Assembly: GCF_000149955.1 (NCBI RefSeq)
Contig: NC_030988.1
Span: forward strand, 1,760,109-1,824,108
Source: Fusarium oxysporum f. sp. lycopersici 4287
Lineage: Eukaryota > Ascomycota > Sordariomycetes > Hypocreales > Nectriaceae
DNA: 64,000 nt
Direction: 5' to 3'
Position numbers and translations under genes: made by a program
Part shown: piece after piece, positions 11,701 to 22,407 of the stretch
Layout of the letters: each line of letters opens with the position of its first letter
Numbering within the stretch: the stretch's first letter is position 1
Notes under the pieces: generated by a model
Seen by the model: the letters and a program-made list of their open reading frames with translations, nothing else
What the model was told of the DNA's origin: nothing
Databases searched by the model: none

Positions 11701-12491
11701 CTCAGGGGGATTTCTGTGGCTCCGAGCTCTACGATCTCGACAAATCGTTTGAGCTCATCTTCCGTCGTCACTCGAATCTTGCCCAGCTGTATCGGGGCCG
11801 GCCTGAGGTCAGGGAAGGTCAAGCTGAGGGTGAAGTGGTCAGAGCTAGTGGCGAGATGGTCCTCGACGGTAGCTTCAGCAAGTGGCAGGTTCGTAAACGC
11901 AAGATCGATTGTGTTGCCGTATGGGTTTGTCGGGATATATAGGGTGTTGAGAAGGTCGAGGTCATTCTCCGATGCCCATCCTGCTATCTCTTGGCCCCGA
12001 TTCGTAGCTTGGCCTGTCTGCCAGCTACGATGTCTAGCATTGAAATCGCCAGCAACAAAGCAGCGTTCCGGGACCGACTACCGAAGCAGCGTGTTCAGGG
12101 CGTCTTTCTCGTCGTTCTGGCGATAGACGTTGACTACAGTCATGCCGTTGATCGTGAGCCAAAGGATATCGCGAGTCTGGAAGGGTCGAATCTGGTCAGC
12201 CAGAAGTCTGGGGTCTCGCCGGACATATGTCATGACTCTAGGCCGAGTATCATTGCTGTTCCACATGTCGACCGGCGTAAATGTGTCGTATGCAGGGTGA
12301 GTCTTAGTTAAAGTGCGGGTCTCTGTGTGAGCCGTCCACGGCTCTTGCAAGAGCACAACGTCATATTGTTCCGAGTCGGCCAGCGCCAGGGCGCAGTCGT
12401 GGGCCGGAGGGATCTTGCCGACGTTGGCCTGGAAGATCCTGAACGGCTTCCTGTCGTTCTTTCGTGTTTGAGAATATCTATTCCTGGCCAT
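8748..12491 (-). pseudogene. LINE copy A ORF2: endonuclease-RT-RNase H, one nonsense codon
   Basis: From ATG at 12491 a single frame of about 1247 codons runs to 8748, interrupted only by TAG at 12078-12080. Copy B has TGG (Trp) there, so one G-to-A change disabled it. Order: APE-type endonuclease (FQANVGKIPP, LLQEPW, GDFNAR, TSSDHFTLS), reverse transcriptase (LPQGSPVSPILF; YADD at 10491-10502), RNase H (VVYSDGSL, DAEATGALEGL, FICLDN, WVPGHSNIPGNEQADKLA) and a C-terminal Cys/His motif (CSCGRRKAPDHIFYC). The start overlaps the end of ORF1 by 14 nt. Apart from the stop the protein appears complete. Confidence 0.93.
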
Positions 12492-13287
12492 GCGAGCGAT
12501 TAATGAGAACTATTCGGCGCTTTCGCGGTGAGCCTGGTCTGGGCTGTTCGGGTTCTTCCTCTGCTTCATAGCCAGCATGAGGGGTCGTGGCCACCATGAT
12601 GCACGAAGGTGCTCCTGATACAGCTGGGCTGGGAGCACGAGTGTTCGGTCGTTCTTGTGGTGTAACATCCTCGTTTTGTCGCTCAGCCATGCCCTGCTGG
12701 GCTTCCTGATGCGATCCCGACTGTGGTTCTGGGTGTCGTTGTCGGTATGTCTCCGCGCCTACGGTCCGAACATGCTTTCGTTGCTCTTTAGTGAGTCGGC
12801 GGAGCACGCCGTGCACTGTCTTTGGCCGAGCTGGGCACCTACGGAAGTTGGCCTGGTGGGGGCCTAAGCAGTTGATGCACTGTTCTCGTGCGATGCAATC
12901 GTCTACAAGATGGCCAGCCTCACCACAGCGTCGGCAAACTGGCTGTCTGTGACAGTTGCGGGCAAAGTGGTAGCCCCAGCACGTCTCACACTGTCTGGGT
13001 CGGTCGGTTTTGTCGACGAGTCTGGCTGCGCTGCTGCCAAAGAGCGACCAGAATCTCTTTGTGGGCTTCAGGAAAGACACAAGCAGGGCCTTGGTCAAGG
13101 GGTTATCCGAGAATTGTCTTCCGGTACGTACATCAATGGGCTTGAGCCCAGTCTGGATTTCTATCTCGTCGCTAACGACGCTGTCACTATTCACCTCATT
13201 TCCGTAAAAGTCGGTCAGCCTTGTAGGAACGTCTGAGATCACATAGGTGAACCATTCCTTGTTCGTTTCTACTGCTGTAGCTCCCAG
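12478..13287 (-). pseudogene. LINE copy A ORF1 (Gag-like), 5'-truncated
   Basis: The frame is open from the truncation point 13287 to TAG at 12478-12480 and corresponds to the C-terminal half of ORF1 in copy B (from ETNKEW). It keeps three CCHC zinc knuckles (CETCWGYHFARNC, CRRCGEAGHLVDDC, CINCLGPHQANFRRC), which bind RNA in Gag-like proteins. Copy A has an intact ORF1 C-terminus, ending RSHGQE, whereas copy B is frameshifted here. The missing N-terminal half, including the start codon, makes it non-functional. Confidence 0.9.
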
Positions 13288-13461
13288 TCCAGGGGCTGTT
13301 GGAAAATCCGGGGATCCCCCTTCCCTTCAGGATTCAGACTAACAGTCTGAAAGTCCTAGATTTAAAGTTTAAAGTCCTAGATGAAATCATTTAGAGATAT
13401 AAACCTGAGAAGAACTCTCATCTTAATAATGAACAACTAAGTTTCATAAAAAAAAAAAAAT
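13288..13461. other. LINE 5' junction and 3' flank of the DUF3659-like gene
   Basis: Contains a run of 13 A (about 13449-13461) directly after the stop of the neighbouring minus-strand gene, i.e. a poly-T stretch in its 3' UTR. No gene is seen. Confidence 0.5.
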
Positions 13462-14208
13462 CTATTCACCCAGCACTACTGCGCAATATAAACAACATTC
13501 CTTAGCCTCCTCTGGAGCAACCTCCTTGAGCTTATCCTCGCCATCGGCGGGAACGTCGCGGTCCTCGAGGCTGATATCCTTCTGGTCCTGGTCCTCAGAC
13601 TTGTCATCAGGTGTCACGTACTTGACCCCAGGTGCCTTAGGAGTTTCTGTGGGTGTCTTTTTGTCGGTGGCTTGAGAAGTAGCGTCTGACTTGCCTGTCT
13701 CGCCCACGTTTTTAGCTGTATCGCCAACAGCTTCCGTGGCACCTTCAGCTGTGTCACCGACAGCTCCTGTGACAGTACTGGCGGTGTCTCCCAGGCCGCC
13801 GGACTTCTTGTCTCTGGACTGGGTTGTATATTCGCTCTTTGCCTCGTCGTGGGAGTCGTCCTCCTCCTCAGGCTTTCCTTGTCCAATAGGCAGGGTCTTG
13901 CCTAGGACATCGCCTGAAGAGCTAACAACATCGCTGGCGGTGTTGACGGTGTTGCCTACGAGGTTCTTGAGGTTATCGGTGTCGGCGATCTTGCCGACAA
14001 TGTTGCCGGCGTCATCTAGGACATCTCCAGCATCATTTACGACGCCAGCTCCGCTCCTGGGGATTGACTCAAGGTTGACTGCAATGGGGACGATAAGCAC
14101 TAAGTTTGGTTAGAGGACTGTGAACGCACCAGGAGATTCCTGCTCTTTGGAAGCTGTGTCTTTTGTTGTGTCCTGAACCTGAGAGGACAGATCCTTTGTC
14201 TCGGACAT
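13462..14208 (-). CDS. DUF3659/LEA-like hydrophilic protein
   Basis: Two exons: ATG at 14208, exon 1 14130-14208, a 51-nt intron 14079-14129 (GTGCGT…TTGCAG), exon 2 13462-14078, giving 231 residues. The start is chosen because the first exon joins in frame, while the long second-exon frame has no convincing start. The protein is very hydrophilic. Its first part has a DUF3659-type unit (VVNDAGDVLDDAGNIVGKIA), followed by a late-embryogenesis-abundant-like stretch of GDTAEGATEAVGDTAKNVGE repeats and an acidic tail ending in CCLYCAVVLGE. Fungal proteins of this kind are often stress related, but no enzymatic role is known. The C-terminal Cys cluster is unusual for such a disordered protein. Confidence 0.75.
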
Positions 14209-14903
14209 GGTGACGTTTGTTATTTTTTGTTGTCGGTGGTCTTCGTCTCTTCAACTCCTTCAAGATAAAAAAGCGTACCTTTCAGATAATAGAGGATCTG
14301 GGGGTATCCTTGTATTGTTTTGATTGCCGCTGTGTAAGTTGGCTAAGAATGGAATGAATTGATACTTTTGTCGAAATCTCGGCCAGCACCACATCTTTGA
14401 CTACTTCTACGGGCACATGCCGCATACAAATCAAGTTTTACGGCAGCCATTCAATCACGTCAATTAACAGTCACAGCGTCAGTGTAATCACCACATCGAA
14501 CTAGCTATGATACTGCGCCGCACCTGTTATCGAACGAGAGCTGCAACAGCCACATGTCATGATTAAAATCGAACCGTGGGATGGTGTGGCGAGGGATGTT
14601 GGATGACGTATCGAGGAGCATTCCTAACATGAATTAAATGTACCAAGAGAGCTCTGTGTGCTGAAAGCTGTGAATGTTCACCAGGATGAGGCTGCTTCTC
14701 CCCTGATCGCGACTTTGTCGACGAGAATGTCGGGCAGTTGGGATGAGAATGATGCATTATTGACCTCACCATGACAATCGGCCCGCGAGCCTAAAGTGGT
14801 TGATCATATGCTTCATACAAACTGGAATTCGCCATTCATCAAAAAAAGGCGGACCAGCTGCGAGGTAGCAGTGACACACCTATCCCCTCAATCGCCGAAA
14901 GGC
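14209..14903. other. upstream region of the DUF3659-like gene
   Basis: Presumed promoter and 5' leader of the minus-strand gene. No further gene is supported. The 8-bp duplication CGAAAGGC of the adjoining hAT element occupies 14896-14903. Confidence 0.5.
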
Positions 14904-15831
14904 CAGTGATGTAAATAGTGTGGCCGTAAATAAGACAATATCATATTCAATATCGTATTGGCTGCACGGTATTTTTATACCGTGCAGTGCAAGCAATACC
15001 GAAAACCGTGTAGTGCAGTGCAGGGACATTCAGATATCGTATAATATGATATTCATTCAGTGCAAATACAGTGCAATACGGGTAATACGAGACCTCTCGT
15101 TGTACGCATCAGCCTCGAGCTTCCCACCCTATTTGACGAGTACCATGTCACGGTCGGCTTCATGGTGAAGCTTCACAGTAACTGCTACCTGGGCTGCCGC
15201 GTGACTCAACGCTTGGGTTTTCGACACGTGTAACAGACAATATTACAGGTTTCCTTTCTTTCCTCTTCAGCTTAGTTGTTCGTAGTCAATCCACTGCATT
15301 TCCAGCGCTTCAAGCCTGTTGACTGTATCATACCGTTACATATCAGAACTATACCAACCCTAAGAATCGATGTTAACGATATATAAAATACTTAAAAAAA
15401 TGAACCTGCAGAGTTTTATTATAATCGCTGCTTTTACTTCGTTCTTGTACGTAGGAAATACGAAACTTTAGTTCAGTAGTAATGCTGCCTACCTGTTTAT
15501 ACCCGTTAGCTCAACACAAGTGAGGTCCGGGAGAACGCCTTCTCAGGCGTTCTTATCATTTGGAAATAGTGTGCTGCTGTATGTTGGCCGTGAAAATCCT
15601 CTTCTTTGGTCGAGCAGGCTGTCTTAAACCTCAATCTTTACATAATTGGTTAGTTTTATACCGAGGTCATGTGGGTCTTTACACGCCGTGCGATATGATA
15701 TTACAATACGATATCGATCAAATACAGTGCAATATCGTATACAGTGCAGTGCAGCAAATTCTTAAACAATACAGTGCAGTGTGGAGTTGAAAAAATATCG
15801 TATACGGTATTTTGCACTATTTACTTCACTG
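14904..15831. mobile_element. non-autonomous hAT element (928 bp) with 8-bp target duplication
   Basis: Inverted ends CAGTGATGTAAATAGTG (14904-) and, reverse-complemented, CAGTGAAGTAAATAGTG (ending 15831) match with one difference. The flanking octamers 14896-14903 and 15832-15839 are both CGAAAGGC, an exact 8-bp target duplication diagnostic of hAT-type insertion. The interior has no transposase. Near both ends it carries many copies of short motifs such as CAGTGCA and ATATCGTAT, which could be transposase-binding sites. It must depend on an autonomous hAT elsewhere; neither hAT remnant at 0.1-3.3 kb has these TIRs. Confidence 0.93.
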
Positions 15832-15839
15832 CGAAAGGC

Positions 15840-17278
15840 TACGGAAAGTACCTTTGCCCATATAGCTCCTGTTACTTGATAGGCACATGAGGAGAACCTA
15901 AAGATTTGGGACGAATTTACGCCTATGGCACAGCATAAACTTGTCCGAAGGGGAAAAAGAAGCTAATTGCATTTCTTTTCAGGGCCAGTGAGTTCGACAG
16001 CCAAGGTCAAGAAGCTTAAGGAAGCCTTTGGCGCCGGTCAGCAATAATAAGAAGGGGAGTCAATTACAGAAGAGGCATCAATCAATTTGAGGAGTTAGCA
16101 GTGTGATGTCACGATTTGTAACTCAACATATTGTTGGAACATCTATCATAGGCTAATTTAGGTAGAGAATAATGTACCCTCTATTCTTGAAATTTAATTG
16201 GGCAAAATCCCTGGAGTGACCTGGCGATAGCCTTTCACAATTCAGTGGATAGGTAAGCATGCATCAAACACTCAATTCGTTGGGCGGTAACTTCTGTTCT
16301 GCCATCAGCTGGTATGAATAGATCGTAATTTGTTAACTTGACGATGATTGGTTGTGCTTTTCAACTAGGTGTTGGAATGGCTAGTAACCCACGGACGAGA
16401 GAGCACCAGGGTGCAACATAACCACACACATCCTACAGAGTACGCTGCGTAGATACATATTCACATTCCCAAGGTTCCGAGTTACCCAATACCGAGCATT
16501 CCACTGAAGTGCTGCGGTATGGGGGTCTGGTCTCGTCCAAACCCTTGCCTGTTTCTTGTTCTACGCCTTACGTGCAGAAAATGGTTCCTTCTGGTCCTCG
16601 CGGGGCTTAGAACAAGTCGATTAAAGTTCAGTTCCTCCAAGTCTTCAATGTCTCTTGTTAATTGTTGAAGTAACGCCTAGATCGGGCCACATCCGGGGCG
16701 ACAATAGTAAAGTTGGCTACACTGCACGGTAATGGTGTCACGTTGTGTACTTTACATAATGGGGCGTGCGATCGTTATAGCAGTGTTACTCCAGTCGGAC
16801 CCCAGTATAAAGATGTATATAGGACGTAGCGCGGGGAAACAACTAAACCAAGAACATACACACATCCAATAAGACTCATCAGAGAATCAGAGCTCATGAC
16901 AAATGGAGATACGGCTGGGTCAGGGGTGAGTGTGCTCCACGCCATATATTACGGATCGAAATAAACTCGCACACGGCGCCCTCGTCCAAGGAGGCAGCAG
17001 GCAAGCAAACAACTTAACATTCCTGGGATTCATTATTTACAAGCGCCGCATCCTTGCTAGCAAATCAACAGTGACTGGTGGACCTACACGACGCCGCACA
17101 TGAGAGACAATCAGAGACTGTTCAGCTGCTTCTGGATAGAGGCGCAGACGTTAACGCTTAAGGCGGTTATTATCTCCCCAATGCTTGCGGACCTCCGTGT
17201 TGGTCACAACGAGAGGTTATGGCCAATTAAAATGCACTAAATAAATGGTACAAATACCCTCTGCTACATTAGGTGGTG
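15840..17278. other. long intergenic stretch without supported genes
   Basis: No long frame or RNA gene. A possible short terminal exon on the plus strand (about 15979-16047, after TTTCTTTTCAG, ending GAGQQ-stop) cannot be connected to other exons. Confidence 0.4.
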
Positions 17279-17281
17279 ATA

Positions 17282-18170
17282 GAAGTCCCATCAATATTTG
17301 CTTTGACAAATTGCAACATCACAGATACGGCATCCGAAGGTGGTCTGGCTATGCACCTTAGGTCGCTTCCTCTTCTTCTCCTCATTGCCGCTGACCTCCG
17401 TAAGAGGGCTCCATTCCGGGACTTTTGTTCTTAGCTGCCCCTGCCTACACCCTTGGCAGGCGAGGCAGTCTGATTTAACATGACAGTCGACAAAGTTGAT
17501 CTCGCGGTCCAGGCGTTTAAGCTGTAATTCGGCATCCTGTAGATCACGCTCGTCCCCTGCTCGGTAAAGCTGCCTTGCCTGACTGTCGTAACCGTAGGCG
17601 TTGAACAATTTGTTATAAATGCACTCTCGCCATTTCCTGTGACTTTTGTATCTCTTCCACCTTGGCTGCCCGTGAAGTTGAACAATATAGCTGTTAACAA
17701 GGGCCACATCAAGGAGGAAGGCCAGGCTAGTGCCTGTCACGGGCCCCGGCGTAGGGCATGATCATACCTTCAGTATGGCCTCAATTGGTCACCGCGGTCA
17801 ACGTGGTTCATCTCGTCGTTATAAGCAGCAGCCACTGTCAGTATGTTGATCAGCTTGACAGTCTCGTCATCAAAAAAAAAAAAAAAAAAACGGCATATAG
17901 TCTTGGCTTCTGATTTCTTAGACGATGACTTCTTCCTCTACCGGACGACACGCTCATCGTCGGCGCCGGTGAACACGGTAAACAAGAATAACACAAGTTT
18001 GTTGTCCTTCCAAGCGATTTGGTTGACCTAGGGATACGTAACGAAGACGGATTAGTAAGGTCTTCTCAGCCAAAAGTGTCTGAAACCAGTATCTGGTTGT
18101 CAAGGGTCGGTATCGCTTTGACGCCATTAAATTCGTGCCATTTTTTCACCTTGCCATCATTGTTCTTATC
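17282..18170 (-). pseudogene. piggyBac-type transposase, C-terminal fragment
   Basis: The minus strand encodes, in order, the end of the DDE_Tnp_1_7 core and the C-terminal Cys-rich domain of a piggyBac transposase: an NQIAWKDNKLVLFL segment (about 18030), AAAYNDEMNHVDRGDQLRPY (about 17825-17770, containing the third catalytic Asp), then a 149-residue frame (17291-17740) with WKRYKSHRKWRE, CLACQGCRQG and CRICDVAIC. Stops and a frameshift near 17760 separate the segments, and a run of 19 A lies at about 17872-17890. The first two catalytic Asp regions are absent, so it is dead. It resembles the piggyBac copy at 59.2-61.3 kb but is diverged. Confidence 0.85.
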
Positions 18171-19280
18171 CTAGGCTAATTCTTCGCTGATGCCGCTATT
18201 CGTATGAGCCGTGCCAGTAGCCCCCTGGCCCTAGTTGCAGAGGTTGCGGAAGAGAGGTGGAGACGAGAAGATGGTAGATTAGTGATAGTGCCTCAGTAAA
18301 AGAAACGTGTATTTTGTGGGTCCCCTGATATATCAATACTGAGTGGCGGGGAATATACATAAAAGGACAGAACAGAGACAGAAGAAGGACGAGCTCCTGG
18401 GGACTAGATTGACCCTCAAGTGGGAAAATTAACCTCATTCAATTGGACATCAACCCTACTCGCGTATCCAACAATTCCCAGCCGCCAATCTAACATGTAC
18501 TCGCCGGAGCTCCTCGATAATTGAAAGGGATAGTAAACCCCTGTTCTGATCAGCACTACCCTTCCTGTATGTGGAATAATGTAAAATCAAACTCTACACC
18601 TTGGCAATAATCAACCCTACAAGGTTTAAAGTGGGTCAATAAAATCAACTCTAGTAGAGTTGATTTAGTCATTACTTACTAGGCAGCCGGTCAAGCTGAC
18701 CGCTTTTAAGCCTTCGGCAGGGTTTACATTAAAACAGAAAATATTAATAGACTGAGGTTATTTTCTCTTTCCCCTAAGAGCTTGAGAAACTGCCTAAACT
18801 AGTCAGTAGTGCAAAGGGTTTAAGGCCGGCTAGCTCTATTATACTATATAGTACCTCTTTTTATCTCTATCATCTTGTCTCTTTTTATCCCTTTTTATTT
18901 TTAACTTTTCCTAGCTATTTTTCTATTTTCTTTTATTAGTTCCTAGGTATCTCTCTTAGAATAATCTCTCCTATTAAACTTTCTTTTTCTACTACTGGCT
19001 ATTTCTTTTTGGGAATTGATAGAGCGGCATGACGGTTTTGATACAGAGGCATGACCTTACAGCGGCATGACTTTATATAACATTCAATTGGTCAGTTCTT
19101 CGCGGACCCATAAATACTTCCTGACGAACCCAGCGTGACCAGCTCTCTTAACATGACCTTATTCTTACCTCAAGCTCTCCCGGTTCTCAAGATCTTGGCA
19201 AAGTAGGATCTCTCAAGAGGACTCGTTTTGAATGGAAAATTTCTTGCTCTGTTTATTGCTCAGGAAACACGTCTAACGCT
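18171..19280. other. AT-rich spacer with small repeats, 3' flank of MULE gene
   Basis: Holds a perfect palindromic hairpin at 18642-18666 (arms AAATCAACTC and GAGTTGATTT, 5-nt loop) and three GGCATGAC repeats at about 19026-19073. Either could belong to a transposon terminus. No gene. Confidence 0.45.
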
Positions 19281-22185
19281 CTACTCTCTGACTACTATAG
19301 AAGGAAGTATATTTTCATCGCTGTCAACTAGCTCCCATTGACTCCTCGTCCTCCGGATGCTCGGTTGCATCCTCCGACCGCTAGCACGGACTCCTGTTGT
19401 TCGACCAGATCCGAGGGTGGCTGACTGACTTCGTGTCTGACACTGAGTCGATATGCTGCTTACCTCACTATTGGCCTGCGTGTTACTATGCTGGCTTGCT
19501 TCCAACGAGACCCTGGTGAGTGTAGATTTATTGACGATTCGCGGCGGCCGACCTCGCTTACGGCCTGCTCGCTGTCTTGCTGCTAGACTGGTCAGTTGAC
19601 TGACGTTTTGGCTGCTCCCGCCAATGACCATTCTCGAAGGCACAGGCTGCGCGGTATTCTTGGGTCTGCCACGTAGAGCAGTGGAAATCCTAGGATCAAG
19701 AATCCGTCGGTATGGATCTTGGAATGATGAATCTCGTAGTCGCCAATGTGGATGGACATCATATCTAGTGAAAGACGTTGCAGATCCCAGCTTCGCATAG
19801 ACTTTATGACAACAAGGGACCCCAAGCTCGACAGAAACCGAGCAGTCATCGTTACAGTCTGAGAGAGGCTCTGGAAAGGGATTCCTCCCGGTAGGCATCG
19901 CCTTACGAGCAATACGATATTGCTTGTTGATCAACCCAAGCGCCTTCGATGAAATCACTGTTGGTAGATCACCTAGGTAGTCTCCACTTGATCCTAGGTA
20001 TTCACGGGCAGTAAGAACCTCATCCTGTGCGCAGGCATCCTTGAAGTCACGTTCTTGATCTTTCATCATGTCCTGCATTGCTTCGACGAGTCGATACAAG
20101 TGGCTCATGCCGTTCAAGAGATAGCTCTTGATGTTGTTGTTGCTTGCCTCTGTTCCGGAGGTGACGCGGATACCAAAGTTGCAATGCTTGCGGAGGAAGC
20201 AGCGTGCCCACTGGGCCCTAACCGGCAGATAGGTCCCATGGAGATAGCGTAGGATGGCTCTTTGGTCATCAAACTTCTTGCAAAGGTCTCTCCACGCCTT
20301 CTCGTGGGCCTCCTCTGTTTCAGCAAAGAGTACACGCTTCCACATCATAAGAACCCCTCGGTAGGTGTGAGGAATCTCGTCACCGGTAAGCGCGTGGACC
20401 AGCTGTTTGTCCGTAAGGCCGAGCTTAGCCTGTGTCTGAGGGGCTGAATCCTCCCAGTCACTGGCGTCAGGGCTACTACTGCTCTTCCGTTTCTTAGCCC
20501 ACTTCTGCTTCGATTTAAGCAGGACATTCGAGTTAATGTGATAGATGCAAAGTTGTTGCTGCACATCAGGAAACTGATCATTGAGGGCGGCCTTCATAGA
20601 GTCGTCGAAGTCGGTGATAATGACATCAGGTTGCCTAACAGAGTGCTGGCCTATAAGCTGGCGAATGCTCTCAGCGAGGAATTGGAAGCCTTCTCTTCTC
20701 TCATTGTCGATCAGGCCGAAGGCTGCGTTGAATACAGTCCCAAGACAGGTCTGACCAGTGGCTTGGAATAAGGGAAGCTTGAATCGATTAGTATTGTATG
20801 TGTTGTCAAAGCTTATGACCTCAGGGAACCGCTTCCACATCTGGATACAATAAGGAAACGTCCAGACAAGACCAAGTAGACGGTTTGGTTGGTCATCAGC
20901 CCACTTGGCAAGATAGGGAATCTCCATCTCGTCGAAGAGCTTGATTAATGCCGCAGTAGGTGTGTAGCCATTTAGCTTTTCCCGGTTGATGAGCGCGCGG
21001 GCGTTGTAGATATCCCTCTGAGTAAATGACGATTCAGGATGTTGCTCTTCGACCACGGCCCGAACATCACGAGCCCGGATGCCGACTCGACGACTTGTTT
21101 ATTCAATGGTTGCCCTTACTGGCGTAGTGAGTCGTCTATGAGAGGGGTGCGCAGATGATGTGATACTAGGTCCATGGTTATGCTGGCTGTGTTCCAAGTT
21201 TGGATGTTGTCGTAGAAGCCATTTGCCCTCTTCCAGGGCTTCAGCAATTACCATCCACTTACAGCCACACTTCCGAGATTTACGTTGTCGAAAGCCTGCG
21301 CCTTTTGAAGCCCCTGGCTGTCCAAATCGATCACACTGAAGCGAGTATCTTATCCGTCGTCCTTTATATGAATAGGCATTCCTTCGAACGATGCCAAACC
21401 CGTTTTCTTTCGCGAACAAATTGACCAAGTCGAAGAGAGCTTCAGCCGATGGCGCCGGATCGCCTGGAATAGTGTGGGTTAGGGATTGGGCCTGGAAAAG
21501 GTGAAGAGATTTGTTGAAAAGATAATGATTCTGGTGATTCGGCCCTTGGTGATACTTGAAGAATCTGTGTAGGTGACTTGCGCGGTGGAGAGTATGGTGG
21601 AGGAGATTTGTAGGCGTCTGAGCTGAGCGGCGACCAACCCCATCGCTCTCGCCATGCACGCACTCGTTCGTATGACCGAGCAAGGTCAATGGTCAGACTC
21701 TGGCCTTCACCAACAACCTGCCGTATAATTTTCATAGCAGATTCGAACTCAGCTCTTGTTGCGGTCGATGGCCGTTGGGCTGGCTCTGGTGGGGAGGAGA
21801 AAGGTGGAGGGTCGATTTCGGGACCTGGAATAGGGACTCTGACTCGCTGAAGTCGTGTCCTTCCTGATGGAAACTCATTTAGAAGGTAAATCTCGTAATC
21901 AAACCGCAGATCCCACGCAGGTTCGTGGAGGCCCTGCGAGCCGTGGGGCAGTGGGAAGGTCGAAAAAGTCTGTGGATAAGAAGCAAAGAGGTTGCTTAGC
22001 GTATCTTCGTCGCCTATTCCATAGTATTGGCCGATGCTTGCTGCGGAACTGCTTGCAGAGTTCGGCCGATTTACGAGTAAAGGAGGGCTAAAACTGGCTT
22101 GTCGGCTTATTCGCTGTCGTTTTTCACGGTGTATTTGATTACTAGGGCTTAAGCTTCGCGGCCTACGAAGGCCTATACGTCGTTC
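19281..22185 (-). pseudogene. MULE (Mutator-like) transposase, interrupted at its 5' side by copia copy 1
   Basis: Most of the protein is the 591-residue frame 19281-21056: MULE DDE core (FDNTYNTNRFKLPLF; DVIITDFDDSMKAAL; LCIYHINSNVLLK) and a SWIM zinc finger (CSVSVELGVPCCHK). Upstream is a FAR1/WRKY-GCM1-like zinc region (FAKENGFGIVRRNAYSYKG, then CDRFGQ, RKCGCKWM). TAA at 21099-21101 interrupts the frame at a likely former CAA (Gln), and a frameshift lies near 21450. A further open frame, rich in Pro/Ser, continues from 21735 without a stop to 22185, where the copia LTR begins. The true N-terminus is therefore lost beyond the insertion. C-terminal AT-hook-like GRKRGRPPR lies at about residue 495. 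It is inactive. Confidence 0.88.
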
Positions 22186-22335
22186 TGTTGAACAGGTGCT
22201 GGGGTCTCACGTGCAAGCAGGGATACTTTAAGATTACAGCCGAAATGGTAAAACCTCTAAGGGGTAGATTTCAACAGAACACAACATGAATACACCAATT
22301 CACATCAATGAACCGAATACACGTAATGTCTGACA
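22186..22335 (+). repeat. copia copy 1, 5' LTR
   Basis: 150 bp, TGTTGAACAGG…GTCTGACA; nearly identical to the LTRs of copy 2. Confidence 0.95.
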
Positions 22336-22407
22336 ATTAAGAGTCTCAATTGCATCTCAGCGACCCGCGCACCCAAATGCATACGACCTTCGGTTCATTC
22401 TATCACC

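Larger units (their letters stand above)
8210..13287 (-). mobile_element. Tad-like non-LTR retrotransposon (LINE), copy A, 5'-truncated
   Basis: The element lies on the minus strand. Its 3' end is marked by five TTATG pentamers (8210-8234 on the plus strand, CATAA in element sense), as in copy B. Similarity to copy B runs from this tail through ORF2 and part of ORF1 and stops abruptly at 13287, inside ORF1. 5' truncation is the usual result of incomplete target-primed reverse transcription. No convincing target duplication was found. Two ORFs with zinc knuckles, endonuclease, RT and RNase H place it in the Tad/I group. Confidence 0.92.

Noticed and set aside
11542..12126. 194-codon plus-strand frame across the LINE
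   Set aside because: Antisense shadow of LINE ORF2; no motif of its own, and the same type of shadow occurs in copy B at 51239-51670.
8180..13335. Possible target duplication of LINE copy A (CCCTTCCCTTC-like strings on both flanks)
   Set aside because: Strings are imperfect, pyrimidine-rich and not adjacent to the element ends.
15979..16047. Short plus-strand terminal exon ending GAGQQ
   Set aside because: No partner exon could be identified; too short to stand alone.
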